Source: CAVTWH01 sp963738365
GTDB taxonomy: Bacteria; Actinomycetota; Actinomycetes; Mycobacteriales; Micromonosporaceae
Reading direction: 5' to 3'
Assembly (NCBI GenBank): GCA_963738365.1
Contig: CAVTWH010000010.1
Location: forward strand, 1,302,001 to 1,366,000
DNA: 64,000 nucleotides
In this document: one piece after another, positions 16,840 to 26,500 of the stretch
Layout: the number at the start of each line of letters is the position of its first letter
Numbering within the stretch: position 1 is the stretch's first letter
Made by a program: the position numbers and the translations under genes
Notes under the pieces: model-generated
What the model saw: the letters and a program-made list of their open reading frames with translations, nothing else
Database searches by the model: none
Told to the model about the DNA's origin: nothing

Positions 16840-18176
16840 CAGGCGGACACCCCCACCGGCTCGGCGAGGCGGTCGGCGGGGCGCGGCAGACCGTAGCGGT
16901 CGCGCAGCGTGGCGCCCTCGTATTCGGTGCGGAACAGGCCCCGCCGTTGCAGGATCGGCACCACCTTGTCGACGAAGGCGACCAGGCCTGAGGGGAGCAC
17001 GGCCGGCATGATGTTGAAGCCGTCGGCGGCACCGGCCGCGAACCACTCCTCGATCGCGTCGGCGACCTGTCCGGGGGTACCGGCGAAGGTGCGGTGCCCG
17101 CGACCGCCGCCCAGCCGGCCGATGAGCTGCCGCACCGTCAGGCGTTCCCGCCGGGCCAGTTCGACGATCAGGGTGTACCGGCTCTTGGCGCCCTCGATCT
17201 CATCCTCGCTGGGCAGGTCGTCCGGGAGCGGCTTGTCCAGGTCGAGCGCGTCCGGTGGCAGCTTGAACCGCTCGGCCAGCTGCCGTTTGGCGTACTCCGG
17301 GCTGATCAGCTGGTCCAGTTGCTCGTCCAGCTCGCGGGCCTGGGCTTCGGTGTCCCCGATCACCGGCACGATGCCCGGCAGGATCTTGATGCCGTCCGGG
17401 TCCCGTCCCGACGCGGCCGTCCTGGCCTTGAGGTCGGCGTAGAACGCCTGCGCCTCGGCCAGGGTCTGCTGGGCGGTGAAGACGGCCTCGGCGTAGCGGG
17501 CGGCGAACTGCTTGCCGTCCGCTGAGGAGCCGGCCTGCACCAGCAGCGGCCAGCCCTGTGGTGAGCGGGGCAGGTTGAGTGGCCCGTCCACCCGGAAGAA
17601 GCGGCCCCGGTGGTTGATCCGGCGTACCCGGGTCGCGTCGGCGTGTACCCCGGCCTCCTTGTCGGCCACGATCGCGTCGTCCGCCCAGCTGTCCCACAGT
17701 TTCGTGGACACCTCGACGAACTCGGCGGCCCGCTCGTAGCGCTCGCGGTGCAGCGGTACGTCCTCCAGGCCGAAGTTGCGGGCGGCGTCCGCTCCGGCGG
17801 TGGTGACGATGTTCCACCCGGCCCGGCCGCCCGAGATGTGGTCCAGGGAGGCGAACCGGCGGGCCAGGTTGTACGGCTCGTTGTAGGACGTGGAGGCGGT
17901 GGCGATCAGGCCGATGTGCTCGGTCACGCCGGCCAGCGCGGTGAGCAGCATGGTCGGCTCCAGCCTGCCGGCCGGTCGCCGGCCGGGGTCGCCCAGCTGG
18001 ACCGGGCTGTCGGCGAGGAACAGCGAGTCCAGCTTGCCGCGTTCGGCGATGCGGGCCAGGTTCTGGTAGTGGGCGACGCTCCAGCCGGCGTACGGGTCGC
18101 TCTCCGGCAGCCGCCAGGATGCCTCGTGGTGCCCGACGCTCATCAGGAAGGCGTTCAGGTGCATGGTCCTACTCAT
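16839..18176 (-). CDS. LLM monooxygenase, NtaA/SnaA/DszA type (tandem paralogue)
   Basis: 445 residues from the ATG at 18176 (AAAGGA upstream). It shares nearly the same blocks as the next gene: SVGHHEASWRLPESDPYAGW, FASLDHISGGRAGWNIVTTA and WPLLVQAGSSADGKQFAARY. It is an FMNH2-dependent oxygenase of the DszA class; the substrate is inferred to be an organosulfur compound because it lies 28 bases after the ATPase gene of a sulfonate importer. The two paralogues may act on different substrates or sequential steps. Confidence 0.88.
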   Translation of the reverse strand: MSRTMHLNAFLMSVGHHEASWRLPESDPYAGWSVAHYQNLARIAERGKLDSLFLADSPVQLGDPGRRPAGRLEPTMLLTALAGVTEHIGLIATASTSYNEPYNLARRFASLDHISGGRAGWNIVTTAGADAARNFGLEDVPLHRERYERAAEFVEVSTKLWDSWADDAIVADKEAGVHADATRVRRINHRGRFFRVDGPLNLPRSPQGWPLLVQAGSSADGKQFAARYAEAVFTAQQTLAEAQAFYADLKARTAASGRDPDGIKILPGIVPVIGDTEAQARELDEQLDQLISPEYAKRQLAERFKLPPDALDLDKPLPDDLPSEDEIEGAKSRYTLIVELARRERLTVRQLIGRLGGGRGHRTFAGTPGQVADAIEEWFAAGAADGFNIMPAVLPSGLVAFVDKVVPILQRRGLFRTEYEGATLRDRYGLPRPADRLAEPVGVSA

Positions 18177-18204
18177 CGACGGTCCTTTCCCGGGGGTGTG
18201 GGCC

Positions 18205-18966
18205 TCAGGCCGGCTGGAGCTGTTCGGCATCGCGCGGGTTGTCCTCGCTGACGCCCAACTGTTCGAGCAGCAGCGCGCGCAGCTTGGCGAACTGGGGATC
18301 GGAGCGGGACCGGTTGGGTAGGTCCACCGCCACGTCGGCGTGGACCAGGCCGGCGTCGAGCAGGATCACCCGGTCGGCCAGCGCGATCGCCTCGTCCACG
18401 TCGTGGGTGACCAGCAGCACGGCCGGCCGGTGCAGCTGGCACAGCGTGCGCAGCAGGGCGTGCATGCGGATGCGGGTCAGCGCGTCCAGCGCGCCGAACG
18501 GCTCGTCGGCCAGCAGCAGCTGTGGCTCCCGGACCAGGGACCGGGCCAGCGCGGCGCGCTGCTGCTCGCCGCCGGACAGCTCGTGCGGCCAGGCCCGGTC
18601 GCGGCCGGCCAGGCCGACCTCGGCCAGCGCCCGCCGGCCGCGGGCGAGCGCGTCGGCACCGCGCAGCCCGAAGACGATGTTGTCCAGGATCCGCTTCCAG
18701 GGCAGCAGCCGGGAATCCTGGAACACCACGGACACCGCGTCGGGTACCTCGATCTGGCCGTACCCGGCGACGTCGCGGTCCAGGCCGGCCAGCGCCCGCA
18801 GCAGGGTGCTCTTGCCGGTGCCGGAGCGGCCGATCAGTGCCACGAACTCGCCCGCGGCGATGTCTAGGTCGAGTCCGTTGAGTACGCCGCCGTTGCGGTT
18901 GAAGCTGCGGTGCAGGTTGCGTACCCGTACCGCCGGCCGGGTCAGCCCTCCAGGGTCCGCCGCCAT
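18205..18966 (-). CDS. ssuB: ABC importer ATPase, SsuB-like
   Basis: 253 residues. Walker A GRSGTGKSTLL, Q-loop VVFQDSRLLPWKRI (the LLPW phrase is typical of sulfonate/nitrate/taurine ATPases), signature LSGGEQQRAALARS, Walker B LLLADEPFGALDA and switch His in LLVTHDVDEA are all intact. It powers uptake with the permease, whose last 25 bases overlap its start. The ATG at 18966 was chosen because homologous proteins begin just before the first beta strand. Confidence 0.9.
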   Translation of the reverse strand: MAADPGGLTRPAVRVRNLHRSFNRNGGVLNGLDLDIAAGEFVALIGRSGTGKSTLLRALAGLDRDVAGYGQIEVPDAVSVVFQDSRLLPWKRILDNIVFGLRGADALARGRRALAEVGLAGRDRAWPHELSGGEQQRAALARSLVREPQLLLADEPFGALDALTRIRMHALLRTLCQLHRPAVLLVTHDVDEAIALADRVILLDAGLVHADVAVDLPNRSRSDPQFAKLRALLLEQLGVSEDNPRDAEQLQPA

Positions 18967-19811
18967 GACAGCACCCTCCTCTCGGTCAGTCGGACGGCGC
19001 TGTCGGCGAGGAAGCCGAAGATGCCGTAGAGCACCAGCCCGACGACGATCACGTCGGTCTGGCCGTACTCGCCGGCCAGCGTCATCATGTGGCCGATCCC
19101 GGCGGTCGCGTTGTACTGCTCGACCACGACCAGGCCGAGTAGCGACGAGGTGACCGCGAAGCGCATCCCGAGCAGGAAGCCGGGCAGGGCACCGGGCAGC
19201 ACCACGTGCCGGATGAACTCGCCGCGCCCGATGCCGATGGTCTCGGCCAGTTCGGCGTACCGGCCGTCGATGCCGCGCAGCCCGTTGTGGGTGTTGATGT
19301 AGATCGGGATCATGCTGATCAGCGCGATCGTCACGATCTTCATCTCCTGGCCGATGCCGAACCAGGCGATGAACAGTGGGATCAGCGCCAGCGTCGGTAC
19401 CGACCGCTTGACCTGGATGGGTCCGTCGATGAACGACTCGCCGATCCGGGACAGCCCGGAGACCAGCGCGAGCACGGTGCCGCCGAGCACGCCGAAGGCC
19501 AGGCCGAGCCCGGCCCGCTGCAGCGAGGTCAGGATGTTGGTGAGCAGGTGGTGGTTGACCCACTGGTCCTGGAACGCTTTCAGCACAGCCCACGGCTCGG
19601 TGAGGATGGCCGGGTTGATCACGCCGGTGGTGGAGCCGACGATCCACACGGCGAGCAGGGCGGTCGGGCCGATCCAGAGGGCGAACCTGATCCGCCGTCC
19701 GGGGCCGAGCCGGCGGCGCAGCACCCGGACGTCGGAGTCGGGGGCGACGGTGACGGGGTCGCTGACCGGACGGGTGCGGCTGCCGGTGGCCGGGCGGGCG
19801 ATGGTGGTCAT
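18942..19811 (-). CDS. ssuC: ABC importer permease, SsuC-like
   Basis: 289 residues; the ATG at 19811 overlaps the binding-protein stop as ATGA. An Arg-rich cytosolic N-terminus is followed by about six membrane helices. The coupling (EAA) loop is visible as ETIGIGRGEFIRHVVLPGAL, and KRSVPTLALIPLFIAWFGIG is typical of SsuC/TauC permeases. It forms the membrane channel for sulfonates or related anions with the SsuB-like ATPase. Confidence 0.9.
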   Translation of the reverse strand: MTTIARPATGSRTRPVSDPVTVAPDSDVRVLRRRLGPGRRIRFALWIGPTALLAVWIVGSTTGVINPAILTEPWAVLKAFQDQWVNHHLLTNILTSLQRAGLGLAFGVLGGTVLALVSGLSRIGESFIDGPIQVKRSVPTLALIPLFIAWFGIGQEMKIVTIALISMIPIYINTHNGLRGIDGRYAELAETIGIGRGEFIRHVVLPGALPGFLLGMRFAVTSSLLGLVVVEQYNATAGIGHMMTLAGEYGQTDVIVVGLVLYGIFGFLADSAVRLTERRVLSWRRTLEG

Positions 19812-20947
19812 GACGCGTCCCCGGTGATCAGGTCCGATCCGGCGGCCGCCGCCGCCTCGATCTTCTCGAAGCGCTTGTCGGTCAGGGTGTTCACGTCGAG
19901 CTTGTTGTGCCCCTGTTCGGTGGCGAGCAGGTCGGCGGTCTGCTGCAGGCGGGTGGTCGCATTGTCCCAGGTGGCGGGGATGCCCTTCAGCCCGCCGATG
20001 GCGATGACGTCCTTGGCGTCGGCCGGGTTCAGCCCTTGGACCTCCTCCAGGTACGCCTTGGCGTACTCGTCGGGGTGGGTGTTCTGCCACAGCAGCGCCT
20101 TGGTGCGCAGGCCGACGTAGACCTTGAGGGCGGCCGCCTTGCCGGCGTTCTGTACGGCGCTGGTCAGGCAGTACAGGGTGGATGCGTCGTCCCGGATGCC
20201 GGTGGACAGCGCCCCGCCGCCCGGGTACTTCTGCTGGAATTTCTTGACGTTCGTGGAGCCCAGCGGGGCCACGTCGACGGCCTTGCTGCCCAGCGCGGTG
20301 ACGTAGGAGTCGTTGGTGCTGGTCAGGTCGACCAGGTTGACGTCCTTCTGGGTCAGTCCGGCCTTCTGCAGCACCCGCAGCACCAGGGCGCCCTGGGCCT
20401 GGCCGGCGCTGTAGGCGATCTTCTTGCCGCGCAGATCGGCCAGCGACTCGATGGTGGAGCCGGGGGCGGTACCGAGCACGTAGATCGGGTGCTCAAGGGG
20501 GCTGACGGTGACCGACTGGAAGACGATCTTGGTGGAGGTGCCGGTCCAGGCGGCGAACAGCGACGGGATGTCGGCGACCGCGGAGCAGTCCAGTTTGTCG
20601 GCGCGGAAGGCCTGGATGCTCTGCGGGCCGCCGCTGATGTTGGCCCACTGCACCTTCACCCCGGCGTCGCTCAACTGCTTGTCCAGGCCGGAGGCGGTCA
20701 GGATGGCCTGGATGGTCGGGTCGCCGATGCGGATGACGGTGCCGCTGGGGACCTTGTCCGGCAGCGGGGCGGTCAGTGCCAGGGAGGAGCCGGAGCCGCT
20801 GCTGCTGCCGCCGCCACACGCGGCGAGGCTGGACAGGGCCACGGCCAGCACGGCGACGCCGGCCAGCCGGGTACGCACCGATCGGGCGGCGGGGCGCGGG
20901 TGGCGGGATCCACCACGGGCCTCGGGGCTGCGGGTCGGCGTGTTCAT
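19808..20947 (-). CDS. ssuA: Sulfonate-type ABC substrate-binding lipoprotein, SsuA-like
   Basis: 379 residues; the ATG at 20947 overlaps the flavin-reductase stop (ATGA). Lipoprotein signal with lipobox LAAC at about residue 38, then a Gly/Ser linker. The body is a type-2 periplasmic-binding fold of the SsuA/NrtA/TauA class: VQWANISGGPQSIQAFRADK, YVLGTAPGSTIESLADLRGK and GIPATWDNATTRLQQTADLL. It is anchored outside the membrane and delivers substrate to the SsuC-like permease. Confidence 0.9.
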   Translation of the reverse strand: MNTPTRSPEARGGSRHPRPAARSVRTRLAGVAVLAVALSSLAACGGGSSSGSGSSLALTAPLPDKVPSGTVIRIGDPTIQAILTASGLDKQLSDAGVKVQWANISGGPQSIQAFRADKLDCSAVADIPSLFAAWTGTSTKIVFQSVTVSPLEHPIYVLGTAPGSTIESLADLRGKKIAYSAGQAQGALVLRVLQKAGLTQKDVNLVDLTSTNDSYVTALGSKAVDVAPLGSTNVKKFQQKYPGGGALSTGIRDDASTLYCLTSAVQNAGKAAALKVYVGLRTKALLWQNTHPDEYAKAYLEEVQGLNPADAKDVIAIGGLKGIPATWDNATTRLQQTADLLATEQGHNKLDVNTLTDKRFEKIEAAAAAGSDLITGDAS

Positions 20948-21477
20948 GAGTTTCCCTTCGGGGTCAACGGGTGTGGGAGGGCGTGGTAGCTGCCGTCGTG
21001 GTAGAGCAGCGGGGCGCCGTGCTCGGCGAGTCCGACCTGCTCGATCCGGCCGATGATCAGGTGCGCGCCGCCGGCCGGGTGGCGGTGCTCGATGGCGACC
21101 CGCAGCCACGCGGCGGCCTCCAGCACCGGTTCGCCGGTGGGCAGCCGGTACCAGCGGGTCGGCGCGGCGAACCGGTCGATGCCGCTGGTGGCGAAGGTGC
21201 GGGCGATTTCGGCGTGCCCGGCGCCCAGCAGGTGAACCACGGCGGTGTCCGCGTCGCGCAGGTGCGGCCAGATCGAGGCGGTCAGCGAGACGCTGAAGGA
21301 CAGCAACGGCGGGTCGGCCGACAGCGAAGCCAGCGAGGTCACGGTGACCCCGGCGGGGCCACGGCCGGCGTCGGTGGTGACCACCGCCACCCCGGCGGCG
21401 TGCCGCCGGAACACCTGCCGGAACAGCTGCTTGTCTATGGACGTCAAGGTGCCGGGCCTGAAGTCGAGCACGGTCAT
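20944..21477 (-). CDS. Flavin reductase (FMN/FAD) for the LLM monooxygenases
   Basis: 177 residues of the flavin-reductase-like split-barrel fold: FRRHAAGVAVVTTDAGRGPA, GVTVTSLASLSADPPLLSFS and the end GAPLLYHDGSYHALPH. Members reduce free FMN with NAD(P)H and pass FMNH2 to two-component monooxygenases. It is the first gene of the leftward operon; three LLM enzymes downstream would use it. A promoter should lie in 21478-21714. Confidence 0.9.
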   Translation of the reverse strand: MTVLDFRPGTLTSIDKQLFRQVFRRHAAGVAVVTTDAGRGPAGVTVTSLASLSADPPLLSFSVSLTASIWPHLRDADTAVVHLLGAGHAEIARTFATSGIDRFAAPTRWYRLPTGEPVLEAAAWLRVAIEHRHPAGGAHLIIGRIEQVGLAEHGAPLLYHDGSYHALPHPLTPKGNS

Positions 21478-21645
21478 GGTGCGCTCCGTTCGGATGGAGG
21501 TCGCTTCCGTTCGGACATCGGGGATTGCCCGGGGCGGGCCGGGCCCCGCGGAGGACGCGACTGTCAGCGGTGACAGAGCGTGCCGGGACGCGTGCGATCA
21601 TCGGCGCCGGTGAAGGGGGTTCCTCGTCTGACGCCGTTAAACCAT

Positions 21646-21665
21646 ACTAATACGATGGGATTAGT
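21646..21665. promoter_or_regulatory. Inverted repeat upstream of the sulfur operon
   Basis: ACTAAT, eight-base spacer, ATTAGT lies in the AT-rich patch 21637-21700, about 170 bases upstream of the flavin-reductase start and 50 bases after the ROK regulator stop. It is a good place for an operator of the sulfur operon. Which regulator binds is not known; the ROK protein next door is a candidate. Confidence 0.4.
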
Positions 21666-21714
21666 CGGCAACTATGTACTGGACTGAAATAATTCACGCC
21701 TAGCCCGACCCTGA

Positions 21715-22947
21715 CTACCGAGGGTCACGGATGCCCAGGTCCAGCGGCAACGCGTAGACCCGGTCCAGGGCCACCGCCCCGCCGGCCACGGCCAGCGCGT
21801 TGCCCGGGAAGCTGCTGGCCCGCACGATCCGGGCCGCGCCGGCGCCCGCCGAGGAGTGCGCCACCACCTCGGCCCGTACCACCGCCAGGCACTCGGGCAG
21901 CCGGTTGGCGCCGGCCTCGGTGACCACCAGAACCTCCGGATCGAACAGGTCCAGCAGCAGCGCCGCGGCCCGGCCCACCAGCCGCGACCGCTCCAGCAGC
22001 AGCGCCATGGCTGCGCCGTCGCCGCCGCCCGCCGCCGCCACCAGGGCGGGCAGCTCCGGCCGGTCGATCAGGCCCTGCTCCACCGCGCGGCGCACCAGCG
22101 TCTGCTCCGACACCGCGGCCTGAAGGCAGCCGGTACGCCCGCAGGCGCAGCGCTCCTGGCAGCCCTCGACCGGCAGGTGGGCGACGGCACCGGCGGCTGA
22201 GCGCAGTCCACGGTGGACGGTACCGTCCGCGGCGAAGGCCACATCGACCACGTTTCCCACGAACAGGTGTACCGCGCCGGCCCGGACCCGCTGCGCCACC
22301 GCGCCGAACAGCTGCTCGGCGGCGAGCAGTGCCCGGGAGTTGGAGTCGATGCGGACCGGCAGTCCGGTCGCCCCGCCCAGCACCGTGGCGACCGGGACCC
22401 GGTGCCAGCCGAGCAGCGGGTGCTCGATGACCGTACCGTTGGCCGGGTCCACCCAGCCGCCGGTGGCCACCCCCAGGCCGAGGAGCGTACGCCCGTGGGC
22501 GTGCTCGCGCCGCACGGCGTCGATCCGCGCTGCCAGGTCGGCCAGGACGCTGGCCGCCGCGCGTTCGCCGTGCCGGTCGCGGCGCTGGGTGAGGACCCGT
22601 CCGCGCAGGTCGAGTAGGGCCACCGTGGTGTGCGGGACGGCGATGTGAACCCCGATGACCGCCACGTCGTCGGTCCGGATGTCCAGCGGCACGTGTGGCC
22701 GGCCGACGCCGGGCGGCCCGGCGGCCTGCGGCACCTCGTGAACCAGTCCCCTCTCCAGCAGGGCGGCCACCACGCCGGTCACCGAGGCGGCGGACATGCC
22801 GGCGGCCCGGGCCACCGAGCTCCGGGCGATCGGGCCGTGGTCGAGAATGGCGCGCAGCATCGCCCCGGCAGCATCCCGTGACCTGCGCGGTGCGGGCGGC
22901 GGCAGGTCGGCACGCCGGGTGGTACGCCCGCCGACCGGCCCACTCAC
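21715..22947 (-). CDS. ROK-family transcriptional repressor
   Basis: 410 residues. A MarR-like winged helix (about residues 25-85, with SSVARAAGMSAASVTGVVAA) precedes an actin-fold sugar-kinase-like domain. The zinc motif reads CACGRTGC, with GCQERC before it. The glycine-rich phosphate motif (LGLGVATGGWVDPANG) is degenerate relative to active kinases, as expected for a regulator. ROK repressors sense sugars or sugar phosphates; a sensor of sulfur sources would be unusual. It is read in the same direction as the sulfur operon, 237 bases before it. GTG start at 22947 with no strong ribosome site. Confidence 0.85.
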   Translation of the reverse strand: MSGPVGGRTTRRADLPPPAPRRSRDAAGAMLRAILDHGPIARSSVARAAGMSAASVTGVVAALLERGLVHEVPQAAGPPGVGRPHVPLDIRTDDVAVIGVHIAVPHTTVALLDLRGRVLTQRRDRHGERAAASVLADLAARIDAVRREHAHGRTLLGLGVATGGWVDPANGTVIEHPLLGWHRVPVATVLGGATGLPVRIDSNSRALLAAEQLFGAVAQRVRAGAVHLFVGNVVDVAFAADGTVHRGLRSAAGAVAHLPVEGCQERCACGRTGCLQAAVSEQTLVRRAVEQGLIDRPELPALVAAAGGGDGAAMALLLERSRLVGRAAALLLDLFDPEVLVVTEAGANRLPECLAVVRAEVVAHSSAGAGAARIVRASSFPGNALAVAGGAVALDRVYALPLDLGIRDPR

Positions 22948-23035
22948 CAGCCGGCGCGTCTGAGCCGGATCATCCCTTGAGAGTAGCGTGGATCTTCGAA
23001 AACCGGCCAGGTAGATGGGAATTTATGTTCGATCG

Positions 23036-23058
23036 TTGAACTACTTGATAGAGTTCGA
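23036..23058. promoter_or_regulatory. Inverted repeat touching the MarR start
   Basis: TTGAACT (23036-23042) and AGTTCGA (23052-23058) form an inverted repeat with one mismatch around a nine-base spacer. It ends four bases before the MarR GTG. TTCGATC also occurs twice in direct orientation (23029-23034 region and 23054-23060). This fits autoregulation by the MarR protein, and there is no room for a normal ribosome site, so the transcript may be leaderless (inference). Confidence 0.45.
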
Positions 23059-23061
23059 TCC

Positions 23062-23520
23062 GTGTCGACCCATGCCCACCGGGAAGCCGTCCGAGTCCTG
23101 GCCCGGCTCGCCCGACTGCTTGAACGCAGCACCGGCGAACTCAGCCTCGCCCACTACCGGGTGCTCTCCGCGATCGCCCACGGCGACCAGCGCGCCAGCC
23201 GGCTGGCGCAGCGCCTCGCCCTCGGCCGGCCCGCCATCTCCGCCGCCGTGGACTCACTGTCCAGCCGTGGCCTGGTGGAGCGGGGCAGCGTCGCGGGCGA
23301 CGCCCGCGGCAGCACGCTGACCCTCACCCACGCCGGCCGGGAGCTGTTGCAGCAGGTCGAGCAGGCGGCCGCCACCGAACTGGCCGCCCTGGTCGACCGC
23401 ACGGCCCAGCCCGCCGCCGTGCTGGCGGCCCTGGTCGCGCTCGGGCCGGCCATCGAGCAGACCGCCGCCGAGCGGCACGCCGCGCGGACCACCCAGGCCG
23501 GCGCCCGGCGGACCCGGTGA
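23062..23520 (+). CDS. MarR-family regulator
   Basis: 152 residues from the GTG at 23062. Winged helix-turn-helix: LSLAHYRVLSAIAHGDQRAS, RLAQRLALGRPAISAAVDSL and the wing GLVERGSVAGDARGSTLTLT. Its stop overlaps the exporter start (GTGA), so regulator and exporter are one transcription unit. By analogy with MarR-exporter pairs it probably represses the operon until a drug-like ligand binds. Confidence 0.9.
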   Translation: MSTHAHREAVRVLARLARLLERSTGELSLAHYRVLSAIAHGDQRASRLAQRLALGRPAISAAVDSLSSRGLVERGSVAGDARGSTLTLTHAGRELLQQVEQAAATELAALVDRTAQPAAVLAALVALGPAIEQTAAERHAARTTQAGARRTR

Positions 23521-26500
23521 CCCCGCCCCCTCAGCCAGGCTGGCTGCGCCGGCTGGGCGGCGCCGTCCTGGCCCACCGCACCGCGCTCATCCTGGGACTG
23601 TCCGGCGCTGTCGTCGGCAGCACCACCCAGGCACTGGTACCCCTCATCGCCCGGCACATCGTCGACCGGGTGATCATCGCCCGCGCCGCCACGCTGTGGC
23701 CCTGGCTGCTCCTGCTGGTCGGCGCCGCCCTGCTCACCTTCGCCATGGCGTACCTGCGCCGCTACTACAGCGGCGTGCTCTCCCTCAGCGTCCAGTACGA
23801 CCTGCGCAACGCCATGCACGACCACCTGGTGGCGATGGACCAGACCAGCCTGTCCCGGCTGCCCACCGGGCAACTGGTGTCCCGCGCCAACTCCGACTCG
23901 TCGCTGGTGCAGGCGCTGCTCCAGACCCTGCCGATGATGACCAACAACCTGCTGCTCATGCTCGTCTCACTGGTGGTCATGCTGTGGCTGGCACCGCTGC
24001 TCGCCCTGGTCGCGATCGTCGTGCTGCCGGTGCTGTTCCTCGTCTCGTACCGGATGCGCATCCTGGTCTTCCCCGCCTCCTGGGAGGGCCAGCAGCGCGA
24101 GGGCGACGTGGCGCAGATCGTCGACGAAGCGGTCAGCGGGGTACGCGTCGTCAAAGCGTTCGGCCAGGAACGGCGGGAACTCCAGCGGGTCGTCGACGCC
24201 GCGCAGAAGCTCTACAGCGCCCGGATGCGTACCGTCCGGCTGCAGGCCCGGTTCAAGCCACTGCTGGAGTCCATCCCCACCCTCGCCCAGGTGGCCGTCC
24301 TCGGCTTCGGCGGCTGGCTGGCGCTGCGTGGCTCCATCTCCACCGGGACCTTCCTCGCCTTCTCCACCTACGTCGCCCAGTTCGCGGCGCCGGCCCGCAG
24401 CCTGGCCAACGTCCTCACCGTAGGGCAGCAGGCCCGCGCCGGGGTGGAGCGCATCTTCCAACTGCTCGACCAGCGGCCCGCCATCGCCGACCGGCCCGAC
24501 GCCGTCGACCTGCCGGTACCCGTCCGCGGCGAGATCAGCTTCGAGGCCGTCCACTTCGGCTACCCGGACCAGCCCGTGCTGCGCGGCCTGCAGCTGCGGA
24601 TCCGGCCGGGCGAACGGGTCGCCCTGGTCGGCGCCAGTGGCAGCGGCAAGTCCACCGTCATCTCGCTGGTCACCCGGTTCCACGACCCGGACGCCGGTAC
24701 CGTCCGGCTGGACGGCCACGACCTGCGCGAGCTCACCCTCACCTCGCTGCGCCGGCAGATCGGCGTCGCCTTCGAGGACAGCTTCCTGTTCTCCGACTCG
24801 GTACGGGCCAACATCGGCTACGGCCGCCCGGACGCCACCGGCGAACAGATCGAGGCGGCGGCCCGGTGTGCCCAGGCGCACGAATTCATCACCGCCCTGC
24901 CCGACGGGTACGACACCCCGGTGGGCGAGCGTGGCCTGAACCTGTCCGGTGGGCAGCGCCAGCGCATCGCCCTGGCCCGGGCCATCCTCGCCGATCCGGC
25001 CATCCTCATCCTCGACGACGCCACCAGCGCCGTGGACACCCGTACCGAGGAGGCCATCCACGCCAACCTGCGTACCGTCCTGAGTGGACGGACCACCCTG
25101 CTTATCGCCCACCGGCTGTCCACCCTGCGGCTGGCCGACCGGGTCGCGGTACTGGTCGACGGACAGGTCGCCGAACACGGCAGCCACCAGGAGCTGATCG
25201 CCACCAGCCCCACCTACCGGACGCTGCTGTCCGGGCTGGACGAGGTCGACCGGCGCTCCGGCGGCGACCGGATCGAAGCCCTCGCCGACACCGCCCGGCC
25301 GGACGCCGTCATCGGCCGGCAACATCCGGGTACCCCCGACCGGGGAGTCACCGCCGCGGCCTGGCAGCCTCCCGGGCAGGCCGCCGGGACCGCCCGCGCG
25401 GTGTCCTTCGGCGGGCCGAGCCTGGGCGCCGGGCTCGGCCGCGGTGCCGGCGGATGGCGGCTCTCCCTGGCCCCCACCCCGGAGCTGCTGGCCCGGGTGG
25501 CCGCGCTGCCCCCGACCCGCGACCACGCCCGGGTCGACGTGGACGCCGAGTCCCGCCGGCTGCACCACGTCACGCTGCGCGAGGTGCTGCGCGAGTTCCA
25601 TTGGCCGCTGCTGCTCGGCCTGGCGCTGGTCGTGCTGGACGCGCTCACCGGCCTGGCCGGGCCGGTGCTGGTGCGGACCGGCCTGGACGACGGGGTCGCG
25701 CACGGCTCGCGTGCGGTACTGGGCTGGGCCACCGCCGGGTTCCTGGCCATCGGCGCGGTCGCGTTCGGCAACCAGATTGCCGAAACGTTCGTCACCGGCC
25801 GGGCCGCCGAACGCATCATGCTCTCCCTACGGGTACGCATCTGGGCCCAACTGCAACGCCTCGGTCTGGACTACTACGAACGGGAGATGGCCGGACGGAT
25901 CATGACCCGGATGACCACCGACGTCGACCAGTTCGAGTCGCTGATCGAGAACGGCCTGCTCAACGCCCTGGTCGCGATCGTCACCTTCGTCGGGGTCGGG
26001 GTCGCGCTGCTGGTGGTCAACCTGGAACTCGGCCTGTGGACACTCACCGTGATCATCCCGCTGGCCGTGGTGACGGTGTGCTTCCGCCGCCGATCAGCCC
26101 GGCTGTACGAGACCGCCCGCGACCGCATCGCCGTCGTCAACGCCGAATTCCAGGAGAACCTCTCCGGCATCCGCGAAGCCCAGGCGTTCGGCCACGAACC
26201 GGCCACCATCCGACACTTCCACGCGCTGGGCCGGCAGTACCTGGCCGCCCGGCTGGGCGCGCAGCGGCTGATCGCCACCTACTTCCCGTTCGTCCAGTTC
26301 CTCGCCGCCATCGCCGACGCGATCGTGCTCGGCGTCGGCGCCCGACTGGTCACCACCGGCCACCTCACCCCGGGCGTGCTGATCGCCTTCCTGCTCTACA
26401 TCGACCTGTTCTTCAGCCCCATTCAGCAGCTCTCCCAAGTCTTCGACTCGTGGCAGCAGACCCGCATCTCCCTGCACCGGGTCGCCGAGCTCATGCGGCT

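Noticed and set aside
21478..21714. Cys-containing leader peptide of the kind found before actinobacterial sulfur operons
   Set aside because: A frame ending in TLCHR and a stop was seen, but it has no start codon and lacks the usual R-V-D-L pattern.
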